A stretch of DNA of 64,000 nucleotides, from positions 16,600-80,599 of the forward strand of contig JAKORG010000036.1 in assembly GCA_029777945.1 (NCBI GenBank), read 5' to 3'. Shown here in pieces: positions 10,094 to 19,130 of the stretch. The stretch's first letter is position 1. Each line of letters begins with the position of its first letter. The notes under the pieces were generated by a model. It searched no databases. It was not told the origin of the DNA and saw only the letters and a program-made list of their open reading frames with translations. The translations under genes were made by a program, and so were the position numbers. This DNA comes from Deltaproteobacteria bacterium (GTDB taxonomy: Bacteria > Desulfobacterota > Syntrophorhabdia > Syntrophorhabdales > Syntrophorhabdaceae).

Positions 10094-10918
10094 TTAATCA
10101 AATCTAATCCATTCTCCCTTATCTTTTAGGGGGCTAATGGATTTTACTATCTGTTTTTTTACTTTTAAAAATCTCTGTTTCATTTCTTTTAACCAGTCCC
10201 TATGGAGAAACATATGCTCTGGGGGGCCGATTATACCCCCTTCTTTTATCTTTATTCTTCTGCCATTTCTATCAATCTTGAAATAGCCGTGGCAAACGGT
10301 ACAGATAAAACCTTCTTCAATAATACGAACGATTTCACATCCGCAGAAGGGACAGCCAAAGCTGTTTTCTATTTTTTTATCGGAAAAAAGAATGCGGGCA
10401 AGTTCTTTTGCCTTTTCTTTATTTGTCTCGTTAAACAAAACCTCACCTGGCAGGGCAGCCTCAATGTTAACGCTTGCTTTGATGTCAAGCCCGAGGGAAT
10501 AGGCAAAGACCATAAGTGTCTGAGGTGAAACGCCTATTCTATCTTTGATACCATAGAAATTTAATAGTATACAGGGTTTACCGTAGGTTTCGTTCAGATA
10601 ATTATAAAACAAGAACCCCCTGTCAAGTATACGCTTGAATATGCTGTGGGCACCGAAATAATAAACAGGTGTGGCAACTATCAATCCATCTGCTTTGACA
10701 ATCGTTTCAAGAAGCCTTTCCATATGATCTTTATTGGGACATGGATTACCCATTATGCAGCCGTAGCAGGCACTGCACGGCATGATATTTAGCTCAGGAA
10801 GTCTTATAAGTTTAAGATTGTGGGCAAAGTCAAAGTGTGTGGAAATCTCTTTTATAAAGATTTCACAGTTACCATTTTTTCTTGGTGAGCCTACAAGCCC
10901 AAGTATTTCTTTTGTCAT
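10094..10918 (-). CDS. Iron-sulfur-flavoprotein-like NADPH:FMN reductase with C-terminal zinc ribbon
   Basis: Residues 1-180 are a flavodoxin-like fold of the NADPH-dependent FMN reductase family: 'GLVGSPRKNGNCEIFIK' is the FMN phosphate loop and 'ADGLIVATPVYYFGAHS' a second FMN-binding loop. Between them is the compact cysteine motif 'CSACYGCIMGNPC', as in iron-sulfur flavoproteins (Isf) of anaerobes, which carry FMN and a [4Fe-4S] cluster. The C-terminus adds a zinc-ribbon-like pair ('CPFCGCE', 'CTVCHGY'), then a basic tail. An electron-transfer or oxygen-protection role is known for Isf relatives; the substrate here is unknown. It is transcribed divergently from the MFS gene at 11004. Confidence 0.8.
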   Translation of the reverse strand: MTKEILGLVGSPRKNGNCEIFIKEISTHFDFAHNLKLIRLPELNIMPCSACYGCIMGNPCPNKDHMERLLETIVKADGLIVATPVYYFGAHSIFKRILDRGFLFYNYLNETYGKPCILLNFYGIKDRIGVSPQTLMVFAYSLGLDIKASVNIEAALPGEVLFNETNKEKAKELARILFSDKKIENSFGCPFCGCEIVRIIEEGFICTVCHGYFKIDRNGRRIKIKEGGIIGPPEHMFLHRDWLKEMKQRFLKVKKQIVKSISPLKDKGEWIRFD

Positions 10919-11003
10919 GCACTATTATAACAGATTTTGTCTTATTTAACAGCTTTTTAATATTCCATTGCATTTTAAACTCAAATTGGGTTAAAAACCA
11001 AAA

Positions 11004-12224
11004 ATGGACAAAAGAATAGCCTCCTGGTGTCTATTCGATTTTGCAAACTCAAGTTATTCTGCTGTTATTGCCGCAACGGTCTTTCCTGTTTATTATGCCA
11101 GTGTTGTTGTGGGTAATGAGGAAGGTCTTGGTGATATCTGGTGGGGTAGGGCCATAGCGTTAAGCATGGCAATTGTAGCATTGGCATCGCCGTTTTTAGG
11201 CGGTATTGCAGATTATGCAAAGATTAAGAAAAGGATGATGATGTTTTTTACTTTTATGTGTGTAATATCGGTGGGTTTATTTTCTCTCCTCCATGAAGGT
11301 ATGATCATATTCGGTTTTGTTTTAATAGTTCTGGCAAATATAGGCATGGAGTGTAGTTTTGTTTTTTATAATGCATTTTTACCTGAAATCAGCCATAAAG
11401 ACCATTGTGGCAGGGTCTCTGCCTGGGGTTATGGAACAGGATATTTAGGTTCCATTATAAGCCTTTTTCTGGCACTAATATTCATTCAGCAAGGATATAT
11501 AAAACCAATATGGATAATGGTTTCTTTGTTTTTTGCCGTTTTTTCTATACCTGTTTTTATTTTTCTGCCTGAAGATGACATGGATAAAAAAAGGATCTTT
11601 TCTTCTGCACTTCAAGGTTTAAAAAATACCATAAAGTATCTTCGCATTATGTGGTCTCACCTAAACACGAGGAAATTTCTCATAGCCTATTTGATTTATG
11701 AAGACGGTGTTAATACAGTTATTGTATTTTCAAGTATATTTGCTGCTACAACACTTAAGTTTAAACCTGATGAGCTAATCTATATGTATCTTCTGGTTCA
11801 GGCAACGGCCATGTTAGGTGCATTTGTTATGGCAAAAAGCATTGATATAAAAGGGCCAAAAAAGATCGTTCAGGTCACGTTATGTCTATGGATCTTTGTT
11901 ACCATATTTTCTTTTTTTGTTAATTCAAAGGGTCTTTTCGTTGTTATTGCATCTTTAGCAGGTTTAGGGCTTGGTTCCCTTCAGGCAGCAACAAGGGCTT
12001 TTTTCTCCTTTTTCATCCCTAAGGGAGAAGAGGCAAAATATTTCGGCGTGTATAATTTTGTGGGTAAATCGTCGGCCATCATAGGCCCCGTTATCTTCGG
12101 TTACATATCGTCTTTATATAAGACCCAGAGGCCTGCTATACTTTCGGTTTGTTTGTTTTTCATTATAGGATTAATTATAGTTTCATTTGTAGATGAGGTT
12201 AAAACAAGAAAGATTCAGGAATAA
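11004..12224 (+). CDS. MFS transporter, Atg22/UMF1-like
   Basis: This 406-residue membrane protein has about twelve hydrophobic segments. It begins with 'IASWCLFDFANSSYSAVIAA', the signature of the UMF1/Atg22-like branch of the major facilitator superfamily. Eukaryotic Atg22 exports amino acids from the vacuole; the substrate of bacterial members is mostly unknown. 'GGIADYAKIKKRMMMFF' between helices 2 and 3 is the MFS loop motif. A soluble stretch between the halves ('LPEDDMDKKRIFSSALQGLK') fits the 6+6 arrangement. It starts 85 bp from the divergent flavoprotein gene, so the two promoters share this gap. Confidence 0.85.
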   Translation: MDKRIASWCLFDFANSSYSAVIAATVFPVYYASVVVGNEEGLGDIWWGRAIALSMAIVALASPFLGGIADYAKIKKRMMMFFTFMCVISVGLFSLLHEGMIIFGFVLIVLANIGMECSFVFYNAFLPEISHKDHCGRVSAWGYGTGYLGSIISLFLALIFIQQGYIKPIWIMVSLFFAVFSIPVFIFLPEDDMDKKRIFSSALQGLKNTIKYLRIMWSHLNTRKFLIAYLIYEDGVNTVIVFSSIFAATTLKFKPDELIYMYLLVQATAMLGAFVMAKSIDIKGPKKIVQVTLCLWIFVTIFSFFVNSKGLFVVIASLAGLGLGSLQAATRAFFSFFIPKGEEAKYFGVYNFVGKSSAIIGPVIFGYISSLYKTQRPAILSVCLFFIIGLIIVSFVDEVKTRKIQE

Positions 12225-12293
12225 ACTTGCAAAGGTTAATCTTTTCCCATATATTGAATTTAAAAGCCATCAATTAAAAAACAGGAGGTTTTT

Positions 12294-12635
12294 ATGACCT
12301 TAATGGAAGATTTAAAGAAAAAGACAGAGGAAGGTTTAAAGACACTTAAGGAAACGACTCAGGACATAGCCTTTAATGTGGAGAAACAGGCAAAGATAGG
12401 TAAGAAAAAATATCTTGATATAACAAAACTCCAGAGAACCATTCAAAAATTATATGCAGAAATCGGTGAATATGTATATGACCAGTTTACATCAGGAAAA
12501 ACACCAACAATGGAGAGCCCTTTTCTAAAGGAAAGGATCAGTGCCATAACGAGATTATCCATTCATATAAAAGATATTGAAGAAGAGATTGAAGAGATTA
12601 AAAGAACCACCCCGCAAAAAAACCATGAGGATTAA
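12294..12635 (+). CDS. Small helical hypothetical protein
   Basis: This 113-residue, highly charged, probably all-helical protein has heptad-like Leu/Ile spacing at residues 1-40 and again at 85-105 ('ITRLSIHIKDIEEEIEEIKR'), pointing to coiled coils. There is no signal peptide or membrane segment. A good ribosome-binding site (AGGAGG) precedes ATG 12294. Its last codons overlap the BtuF-like gene by 11 bp, so the two are translationally coupled. I do not recognise a family with confidence; a scaffold or envelope-associated helical protein is possible. Confidence 0.6.
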   Translation: MTLMEDLKKKTEEGLKTLKETTQDIAFNVEKQAKIGKKKYLDITKLQRTIQKLYAEIGEYVYDQFTSGKTPTMESPFLKERISAITRLSIHIKDIEEEIEEIKRTTPQKNHED

Positions 12636-13431
12636 ATACAGTATCTTTCTTTTTTTTCTATGTTTCTTGTTTTTATTATTTTCGCCTTTAACCCTATCAT
12701 GTTACGAAAGAATAATATCTTTATCACCACAGGTAACAGAATCCATATATTTAATAGGCGCAGAACAAAGACTTATTGCCAATACCACTTTCTGCAAAAG
12801 ACCGCCAGATGCCTTAAAAAAGGAAAAAATAGGCACGCCCCAGAGACCTGAGCTGGAAAAGATTGTGTCACTAAAGCCAGACCTTGTTATTGCTGCCCAG
12901 GAGGCAAATGACTTTTGGTTTGTTGAAAGGATAAAAAAGATCGGTATTAATACATTTTTTTTTAAAAGGCCTAAAGATTTCAAAGACCTTTCCCATAATT
13001 TTTTTGTCCTTGGAAAACTATTAAAAAAAGAAGAAACAGCAAAAAAGATTATTATGGATGTGAAACAGAAGCTTCACAAAGATGTCAAATCAAAGCAATT
13101 TGGCGTATTATGGCAGATAGGCTCAGGGCCTGTAGTGGTGGCAACTAATACAAGCTTTGTCAATGACATCATCGAATATTCAGGGGGTAAGAATATTATA
13201 AACAGTGAAGTTCCCTATATGCGAATAAGCATTGAAGAGATTATAAAAAATCCACCACAGGTTATTGTCCTTATGGATATGGGATACAGCATACAGGAAG
13301 AAGAGAAAAGATGGAAAAAATATCTAAAAGACCCTGTTTTTGTTGTGCTTGATCCCTATGTTGCCTCAAGCCCTACACCTGTAACATTTCTCGAGGCTGT
13401 AACAAGATTAAAGGAGGCGAGGAATTTTTAA
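12625..13431 (+). CDS. BtuF-like periplasmic (corrinoid or iron-chelate) binding protein
   Basis: The likely start is ATG 12625, inside the end of the previous gene, giving 268 residues with a signal peptide ('FFLCFLFLLFSPLTLS'). An in-frame ATG at 12577 would add 16 basic residues in front and is less likely. The mature protein is a class III solute-binding fold: 'RIISLSPQVTESIYLIGAEQ' opens the first lobe, 'SLKPDLVIAAQEAN' follows, and the second lobe carries 'SFVNDIIEYSGGKNIINSE' and 'IIKNPPQVIVLMDMG'. This is the BtuF/FepB family that hands vitamin B12 or iron chelates to a BtuCD-type importer. No permease or ATPase gene is next to it, so it is an orphan here and the ligand is unproven. 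Confidence 0.82.
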   Translation: MRIKYSIFLFFLCFLFLLFSPLTLSCYERIISLSPQVTESIYLIGAEQRLIANTTFCKRPPDALKKEKIGTPQRPELEKIVSLKPDLVIAAQEANDFWFVERIKKIGINTFFFKRPKDFKDLSHNFFVLGKLLKKEETAKKIIMDVKQKLHKDVKSKQFGVLWQIGSGPVVVATNTSFVNDIIEYSGGKNIINSEVPYMRISIEEIIKNPPQVIVLMDMGYSIQEEEKRWKKYLKDPVFVVLDPYVASSPTPVTFLEAVTRLKEARNF

Positions 13432-13491
13432 TTGACTTTAATTTCTTTTGTGTGTAAAATTCGTATCTTCATAATAGGTTAGGAGGTAATT

Positions 13492-13674
13492 ATGGCACGA
13501 GTCTGTGAGATATGCGGAAAAGGAAAACAAATCGGCTATAATGTAAGCCATGCAAACAATAAGACAAAAAGGATATGGCTACCCAATCTTCAGAATAAAA
13601 AGGTAGTTATAGGAAATACCACAAAAAAGATAAGGGTATGCACGAAGTGCATAAAAAAAGGTCTTATTCAGTAG
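13492..13674 (+). CDS. rpmB: 50S ribosomal protein L28
   Basis: This 60-residue protein has the L28 pattern: '[20 protein letters not shown]' with a CxxC pair, '[15 protein letters not shown]' and '[14 protein letters not shown]' with the second CxxC. The two CxxC pairs make it a zinc-binding (C+) L28. An AGGAGG site precedes ATG 13492. It ends in TAG, followed two codons later by an in-frame TAA. It stands between an orphan binding-protein gene and the liv-type operon; the 252 bp after it hold the operon's leader and no gene that I can see. Confidence 0.96.
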   Translation: MARVCEICGKGKQIGYNVSHANNKTKRIWLPNLQNKKVVIGNTTKKIRVCTKCIKKGLIQ

Positions 13675-13926
13675 GCCATCTAAAACATCCCCTTATCAAT
13701 TAAAAAAAGCCTTCCAATTTAGAAAATTTTCAAAAACCCTTTTAATATTTGATTATTTTACCCTGAACTCTTTAGAATTGAGGTTTTTTAGCTTAAATTA
13801 CCCATAAACATATCAAAGCCGTTTTATACAAAAAAAAGACTGAATATTACAAGAATTATCCTACAAAAAGTTGTTAAATGGTCTTTACACCAAGTAAGGT
13901 GCAAAAAACTATAAGGGGAGGTTTCC

Positions 13927-15084
13927 ATGAAGAAGTTTTTAATATTTATTCTTCTATTGTTATTTGTTGGTCTTTCTGCGACTAACATTGGTTATGCCCA
14001 GAAACCAACCGGCGAACCTTATGTAATAGGAGGCATATTCCCGCTTACAGGTTATCTTTCCTGGCTCGGTGAATACAAGAAAAAGGGATCGGAATTAAAG
14101 GTGGAGTTGATAAACGAGGCAGATGGAATAAACGGAAGACCATTAAAACTGGTTATTTATGATGATCAATCCTCACCAGAACAGGCGGCAAAAATAGCAC
14201 AGAGGCTTATTTCCAAGGATAAAGCCATTGCCATGATAGGTACTGCAAGCGTGCCCATTTCAGGGGCAGTGGCATCTTTAGCAAACAAAAATAGCATACC
14301 CGCCATAATAGGTTCCGGTTACGAGGTAAACCCTGAAAAGGACAGATTTGTATTCAATACAGCACATAAGACAGACTTCGCCGTTGCAAGGCCTTTTCAG
14401 TATTTTAAAGAAAAGGGTATTACAAAACTTGCCCTGTTAATGCCCATAGGGTCTCTTGGTGAACTGGGGAGCACCCTTGCAAGAAAATATGCACCGTCTT
14501 ATGGTATAACCATTGTGGGTGAAGAAAAATTCGATGTAAAGGCACCTGATGTAACAGCACAGCTTGCAAAATTAAAGACGCTTAAACCACAGGCCCTGTT
14601 TTCTTTCTGCACCGGTGAACCTGCTGCTCTTGTGGCACGGAATATGGCGCAGATGAACATGAATATTCCTGTCCTTGTTTCTCACGGAAATGCAAACCCT
14701 GGTTTTTTAAAACTCGTGAGTAATGTGAATGTACCTATTATTGTTCCTGCTGGTAGGGCTGCGGCACCTGATGCAATACCCGATAGTGACCCCTGCAAAA
14801 AGGTTATAGCAGCTTTTAACAAAAGACATATAGCTAAATTTAATGAACCTGCAAACTATTATTCAGCAGAGATGGTAGACGCCATAGCGATCATTGCAGA
14901 AGTTTTAAAGACAACTAAGGGGGCAACAGGAGAAAAGTTGAGAGATGGTATTGAGAACTTGAAAAACTTTGTGGGTATGCAGGGTATCTACAATTTTTCA
15001 CCCTCTGACCATCATGGAACTGTGCTTAATGACATGATGGTATTCGAGGTTAAAGAAGGCAAACTACATATGCTTCTTAAATAA
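13927..15084 (+). CDS. Branched-chain amino acid-type ABC transporter, periplasmic binding protein (LivK-like)
   Basis: This 385-residue protein has a signal peptide (residues 1-24, ending 'IGYAQ') and a type I periplasmic-binding fold of the Leu/Ile/Val-binding family. Key stretches are 'GGIFPLTGYLSWLG', 'LVIYDDQSSPEQAAKIAQRL' and 'MIGTASVPISGAVASLANKN'. In this family the ligand may be branched-chain amino acids, amides, urea or aromatic acids; the sequence does not tell which. It is the first gene of a seven-gene operon (LivK-H-M-G-F, flavin reductase, sensor-regulator) behind a strong AGGGGAGG site. Residues 35-385 are strikingly similar to the N-terminal part of the regulator at 19131, so the two are paralogues. 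Confidence 0.93.
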   Translation: MKKFLIFILLLLFVGLSATNIGYAQKPTGEPYVIGGIFPLTGYLSWLGEYKKKGSELKVELINEADGINGRPLKLVIYDDQSSPEQAAKIAQRLISKDKAIAMIGTASVPISGAVASLANKNSIPAIIGSGYEVNPEKDRFVFNTAHKTDFAVARPFQYFKEKGITKLALLMPIGSLGELGSTLARKYAPSYGITIVGEEKFDVKAPDVTAQLAKLKTLKPQALFSFCTGEPAALVARNMAQMNMNIPVLVSHGNANPGFLKLVSNVNVPIIVPAGRAAAPDAIPDSDPCKKVIAAFNKRHIAKFNEPANYYSAEMVDAIAIIAEVLKTTKGATGEKLRDGIENLKNFVGMQGIYNFSPSDHHGTVLNDMMVFEVKEGKLHMLLK

Positions 15085-15096
15085 AGAGTAAGGCTC

Positions 15097-15966
15097 ATGG
15101 GAGAGTATTCACACCTATTTCAATTCTTTTTCAGTGGAATAACTACAGGTAGCATTTATGCCCTGATAGCTGTGAGTCTGGTTATTGTTTACAGGGTATC
15201 CCAGTTAATATGTTTCTCTCAGGGCGAATTTTTTGTATTCGGCGCCCTTTTTATGGCCACCCTTATCTCAAAAGGTGTGTCGCTCCCCCTTGCCTTTGTA
15301 ATATCTTTATTCGGGTCAATGGCAATGGGAGGTTTTCTCCAATGGTTACTTATAAGGCGTATCCAGGGCAGCTCAATCGGTAATTTGATTGTCATGACCA
15401 TTGCCATATTCCTTGCACTGAGGGGGCTTGCATTAATAATATGGGGTAGAGAGTCCTATGTAGTAAGACCTTTTACAGAATCCCAACCCATAACCTTTAT
15501 GGGTGCATCCCTTCAGTTACAGGTCTTTTGGATTGCAGGTATAACAGTTTTTGTATTACTTCTTATCTGGTTTTTTTTCGAAAAGACCATGCTCGGTCTT
15601 GCCATGAGGGCCTGTGCAGAGAACCCTCTTGGGGCCAGCTTGATGGGTATAAGCGTAAACAGGGCAGCATTTTTTGCATGGGCATGGGGGGCTGCCATTG
15701 GTGCCATTGCAGGGATGACCATATGCCCACTTTTATTTACCCAGTATACATCTGGTGTGATGCCTATGGTAAAGGGGTTTATAGCGATGTCTATAGGTGG
15801 ATTAAGTAGTATCATGGGTTCGGTGATAGCAGGGCTAATGTTGGGGTTAGTGGAATCTTATACAATAGGTCTTATATCCTCGAAGTTCTCTGATGCAATA
15901 GTGTTCACTTTATTGATTCTGGTTTTGCTTATAAGGCCAAGTGGTCTTTTCAATAGTCAGAGATGA
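15097..15966 (+). CDS. ABC transporter permease, LivH type
   Basis: This is a 289-residue integral membrane protein with about eight hydrophobic segments, of the LivH family (the shorter of the two permeases in LivKHMGF importers). The opening 'GITTGSIYALIAVSLVIVYR' and the conserved 'CAENPLGASLMGISVNRAAF' loop, which contacts the ATPase, are typical. It starts 12 bp after the binding-protein gene and overlaps the next permease by 4 bp (ATGA), so translation is coupled. With LivM it forms the transmembrane channel through which the substrate released by the binding protein passes. Confidence 0.93.
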   Translation: MGEYSHLFQFFFSGITTGSIYALIAVSLVIVYRVSQLICFSQGEFFVFGALFMATLISKGVSLPLAFVISLFGSMAMGGFLQWLLIRRIQGSSIGNLIVMTIAIFLALRGLALIIWGRESYVVRPFTESQPITFMGASLQLQVFWIAGITVFVLLLIWFFFEKTMLGLAMRACAENPLGASLMGISVNRAAFFAWAWGAAIGAIAGMTICPLLFTQYTSGVMPMVKGFIAMSIGGLSSIMGSVIAGLMLGLVESYTIGLISSKFSDAIVFTLLILVLLIRPSGLFNSQR

Positions 15967-16925
15967 ACATCATGGAAAGGCTTAAGAAGGCTTGGTGGAT
16001 ACTTCCGGCAGTTATATTGGGTATAATACCTCTTATTTTTAAAGAAAAATCTGCCTATGTTAGCGGTATATTGATATTTGCCGGAATCTATATAATACTT
16101 GCAGTAGGGCTCGATCTTTTGATGGGCTATGCAGGTCAGATATCTGTAGGCCATGCCTCTTTCTTTGCCATAGGGGCATACTCTTCTGCCATCCTGACTG
16201 TAAAATACGGTATTTCTCCTCTTTTAGCCATGTTTTTTGGAATGTTCCTTAGCGGGTTAATTGCATGGATTATAGGGAGGCCGGTTCTTGCCCTTAAGGA
16301 ATACTATCTTGCCATGGCAACCCTTGCCTTTAACGAGATTGTAATTACCTTGATTATAGAAATCGAATGGTTGACAGGTGGTGCATCGGGCTTAAAGAAT
16401 ATTCCGTCCTTTAGTTTATTTGGCTTCACCATGAAAAATAATTTACATTATTATTATTTTGTCTGGTTTGTTGTGTTCCTTGTGGTTGCCATGACCATTG
16501 CCATCGTAAAATCACCAATGGGAAGAACTCTCATTGCCATTCACAGTGATGAAGTAGCAGCTCGAACATTCGGTATAAACAGCACAAAATACAAAACAGG
16601 GATCTTTGTGCTCGTAAACGTCTTTGCCTCAGTAGCTGGTTCCCTTTATGCCCACTATATGGGTTTTATTGCCCCAGATGATTTTGGGGTAAGCACATCT
16701 GTAAATATGCTGGTTATGCTTTTTCTTGGAGGTTTCGGCACCATATATGGACCTGCCATAGGTGCACTTTTTTTAAAGATATTGCCAGAATTGACATATT
16801 TCTTTCAGGATTATGAACTTCTTATAAATGGGGTCATTCTGATCATTGTCCTTGTATTTATGCCAAAAGGCATGTACGGCATATTTGTGGCTATGAAAAG
16901 AAAAATAGGTTTCAGTAGAGAATAA
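15963..16925 (+). CDS. ABC transporter permease, LivM type
   Basis: This is a 320-residue membrane protein, the second permease of the importer. The LivM hallmark 'GYAGQISVGHASFFAIGAY' is at residues 55-73 and the EAA-like cytoplasmic loop 'IAIHSDEVAARTFGINSTKY' at residues 190-210. About nine to ten hydrophobic helices are visible. It overlaps livH by 4 bp, and its TAA shares one base with the ATG of the first ATPase gene. It pairs with the LivH-type protein to form the pore. No unusual features. Confidence 0.93.
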   Translation: MNIMERLKKAWWILPAVILGIIPLIFKEKSAYVSGILIFAGIYIILAVGLDLLMGYAGQISVGHASFFAIGAYSSAILTVKYGISPLLAMFFGMFLSGLIAWIIGRPVLALKEYYLAMATLAFNEIVITLIIEIEWLTGGASGLKNIPSFSLFGFTMKNNLHYYYFVWFVVFLVVAMTIAIVKSPMGRTLIAIHSDEVAARTFGINSTKYKTGIFVLVNVFASVAGSLYAHYMGFIAPDDFGVSTSVNMLVMLFLGGFGTIYGPAIGALFLKILPELTYFFQDYELLINGVILIIVLVFMPKGMYGIFVAMKRKIGFSRE

Positions 16926-17740
16926 TGAATATGGATAAAAATGGTATTATTCTCAAAATAGAAAATATAAGTAAAAGATTTGAAGGCGTCCATGCCCTCG
17001 ATGGCGTGAGCTTTTCTGTAAAAAAAGGCCAGATTAAGGCCTTAATTGGACCAAACGGTGCTGGAAAGACTACTATGCTTAATGTGATAAGCGGACTGGT
17101 TCCCCCTGACAAGGGCAATATCTATTTTAAGGATAATGATATAACAGGCCAACCTCCAAATATAATAGCATCCTTAGGTATGGGGAGGACATTTCAGCTC
17201 ATTAGACTTTTTACTATAAACGAAGCTACCGTGATGGATAATCTTCTAATAGGCGCAAGCCTAACATTAAAACCTGGCATATTAAAATCCATATTTTTAT
17301 CAGGAAGGGTAAAGAGGCAGGAGACTAAGCTTAAGGATAAAGCCCTTGAGATTCTAAACTTTGTTGGATTGTCAGGTAAGGAGGGGGTTTTACCTAGTGC
17401 ATTATCTTTTGGAAATCAGAGGCTCGTTGAGCTTGCAAGGGCACTTATGATGGATCCTAAAATGTTAGTACTTGACGAGCCAGCTTCAGGATTAAACGAT
17501 ATGGAGGTGGAAAACTTTAAAGGATTGCTCTTATCGCTTAAAGATAGGGGAATTACCATGCTCATTGTTGAACACAATATGAAACTGGTAATGGATATTG
17601 CCGATGATATAGTAGTACTTGATTTTGGTAAGAAACTCGCAGAGGGTTCACCAAAAGAGGTTTGTGCCAATCCAGAGGTGATAGCAGCTTATTTAGGAAC
17701 TAAAGACAAAAATGGAGATGGGGTTTTATGCTCCAAATAG
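16925..17740 (+). CDS. ABC transporter ATPase, LivG type
   Basis: This 271-residue ATP-binding subunit carries a Walker A 'GPNGAGKT' (residues 43-50), the LivG-specific 'GMGRTFQLIRLF' Q-loop region, the signature 'SFGNQRLVELARAL', Walker B 'MLVLDEPASGL' and the switch His in 'IVEHNM'. The divergent signature (SFGNQ instead of LSGGQ) is normal for LivG. Translation ends at TAG 17738-17740, overlapping the LivF gene by 13 bp. The pair LivG/LivF powers the importer. Confidence 0.94.
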   Translation: MNMDKNGIILKIENISKRFEGVHALDGVSFSVKKGQIKALIGPNGAGKTTMLNVISGLVPPDKGNIYFKDNDITGQPPNIIASLGMGRTFQLIRLFTINEATVMDNLLIGASLTLKPGILKSIFLSGRVKRQETKLKDKALEILNFVGLSGKEGVLPSALSFGNQRLVELARALMMDPKMLVLDEPASGLNDMEVENFKGLLLSLKDRGITMLIVEHNMKLVMDIADDIVVLDFGKKLAEGSPKEVCANPEVIAAYLGTKDKNGDGVLCSK

Positions 17741-18435
17741 AGGGTCTTTCTTCAGGATACGGTAGGATAAGGGTTTTAAAGGATATAGATATCACTCTCA
17801 GAAAAGGGGAGATAGTGTGTTTACTTGGGGCAAACGGCGCCGGTAAATCAACGCTTTTACGGACTATATCAGGGATATTAAAGGCAGACAGTGGTAGGGT
17901 GATTTTCAAGGAAATGGATATAACAAATAAAAGACCTGAATATATAGTAAGGATTGGAATAGGCCATGTGCCTGAAGGCAGACAGATCTTTGGCGAACTA
18001 ACGGTTAGGCAAAATCTAATTTTGGGCAGATATTGCAAAAAGGTTGAAAAGAAAGAGATGGAAAGGCTGATGGAATCATGTTTTAGTCTTTTTCCAGTTC
18101 TCAAAGAAAGACTTAACCAGAGGGCAGGCACATTAAGTGGTGGAGAACAGCAGATGCTTGCTATTGCTAGGGCACTTATGTCAGAACCAGAGATATTATT
18201 ATTTGATGAACCTTCCCTTGGCCTTGCACCAATAATTGTGGATAAAATTATGAGGAACATAAGGGAGCTTAAGGACAGGGGGATCTCTATATTAATAGTG
18301 GAACAGAATATAAATGCAGTCCTTGAGATAGCGGACAGGGAGTATGTTATAGAAACAGGCAGAATAGTAATCGAGGGGTCTACTGAGATGTTAAATAATA
18401 ACAAAACAATTAAAGAGTCCTATTTAGGGATGTAA
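17728..18435 (+). CDS. ABC transporter ATPase, LivF type
   Basis: This 235-residue second ATPase carries Walker A 'GANGAGKS' (residues 33-40), 'GIGHVPEGRQIFGELTVRQN' (the LivF-typical Q-loop with VPEGR), signature 'LSGGEQQMLAIARAL', Walker B 'ILLFDEPSLGLAP' and 'ILIVEQNI' with Gln in place of the LivG switch His, as usual in LivF proteins. It begins inside the last codons of livG and is followed after 24 bp by a flavin reductase with its own AGGAG site. Confidence 0.94.
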   Translation: MLQIEGLSSGYGRIRVLKDIDITLRKGEIVCLLGANGAGKSTLLRTISGILKADSGRVIFKEMDITNKRPEYIVRIGIGHVPEGRQIFGELTVRQNLILGRYCKKVEKKEMERLMESCFSLFPVLKERLNQRAGTLSGGEQQMLAIARALMSEPEILLFDEPSLGLAPIIVDKIMRNIRELKDRGISILIVEQNINAVLEIADREYVIETGRIVIEGSTEMLNNNKTIKESYLGM

Positions 18436-18459
18436 AAATCAAGATAAAAGGAGTAAGCC

Positions 18460-19128
18460 ATGTATTATGACCCTGACAAGAACAACCATGGCCTTCCCCA
18501 TAATCCATTCAAATCCTGTGTAATACCGAGGCCAATAGGATGGATATCCACTATAAGTCAAGATGGTATTCATAACCTTGCCCCTTTTAGCCAATTCCAG
18601 AACCTTACCTTTGACCCTCCTTATGTGATGTTTGCGGCAAACCAGAATACAAAGGGTATGAGAAAAGACACTGTGATTAATATAGAGAAAACAGGAGAGT
18701 TCGTTTATAACATGGTTACATGGGAGCTAAGGGAGGCAATGAATATTACTGCTTCGGAGGTGCCCTTCGAAATTGATGAATTCGAGCTGGCAGGGCTGAC
18801 AAAAGCGCCTTCCGTCAAGGTTAAGCCAGCAAGGGTGTCAGAATCACCCATTCATTTTGAGTGTATCCATTACCAGACCATAAGGATACCAGGAAATGGT
18901 CTTATGGGTAGTGTAGATGTCATTATAGGTAGGGTCGTTATGATCCATATAAAAGATGAGGTCATAGGTCCTGATGGTCGTTTAGACATACTCCGTATAA
19001 GACCTGTGGCAAGGTTAGGATATTACGATTACACCACTGTAGATTCATTATTTCAAATGGTCATCCCTGGAGAAAACGAATTACTCCTTACAGGTCTTGA
19101 GGGTGCCATAAAAAAACATAATACTTAA
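18460..19128 (+). CDS. Flavin reductase-like (FMN-binding split barrel) protein
   Basis: This 222-residue protein of the flavin-reductase-like split-barrel family contains 'CVIPRPIGWISTISQDGIHN' (residues 20-39), 'NLAPFSQFQNLTFDPPYVMF', 'EFVYNMVTWELREAMNITA' and 'GLMGSVDVIIGRVVMIHI', which build the FMN site. Family members supply reduced flavin to monooxygenases or bind flavin as oxidoreductases; many belong to oxidative or reductive breakdown of aromatic or sulfonated compounds. It sits inside the liv-type operon (24 bp after livF, 2 bp before the regulator), which suggests it acts on the imported compound or a product of it. No partner oxygenase is present, which fits an anaerobe. Confidence 0.86.
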   Translation: MYYDPDKNNHGLPHNPFKSCVIPRPIGWISTISQDGIHNLAPFSQFQNLTFDPPYVMFAANQNTKGMRKDTVINIEKTGEFVYNMVTWELREAMNITASEVPFEIDEFELAGLTKAPSVKVKPARVSESPIHFECIHYQTIRIPGNGLMGSVDVIIGRVVMIHIKDEVIGPDGRLDILRIRPVARLGYYDYTTVDSLFQMVIPGENELLLTGLEGAIKKHNT

Positions 19129-19130
19129 TA

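Noticed and set aside
17700..18404. Long minus-strand frame opposite the LivF-type ATPase gene
   Set aside because: The plus-strand ABC motifs are complete; the antisense frame has no recognisable domain.
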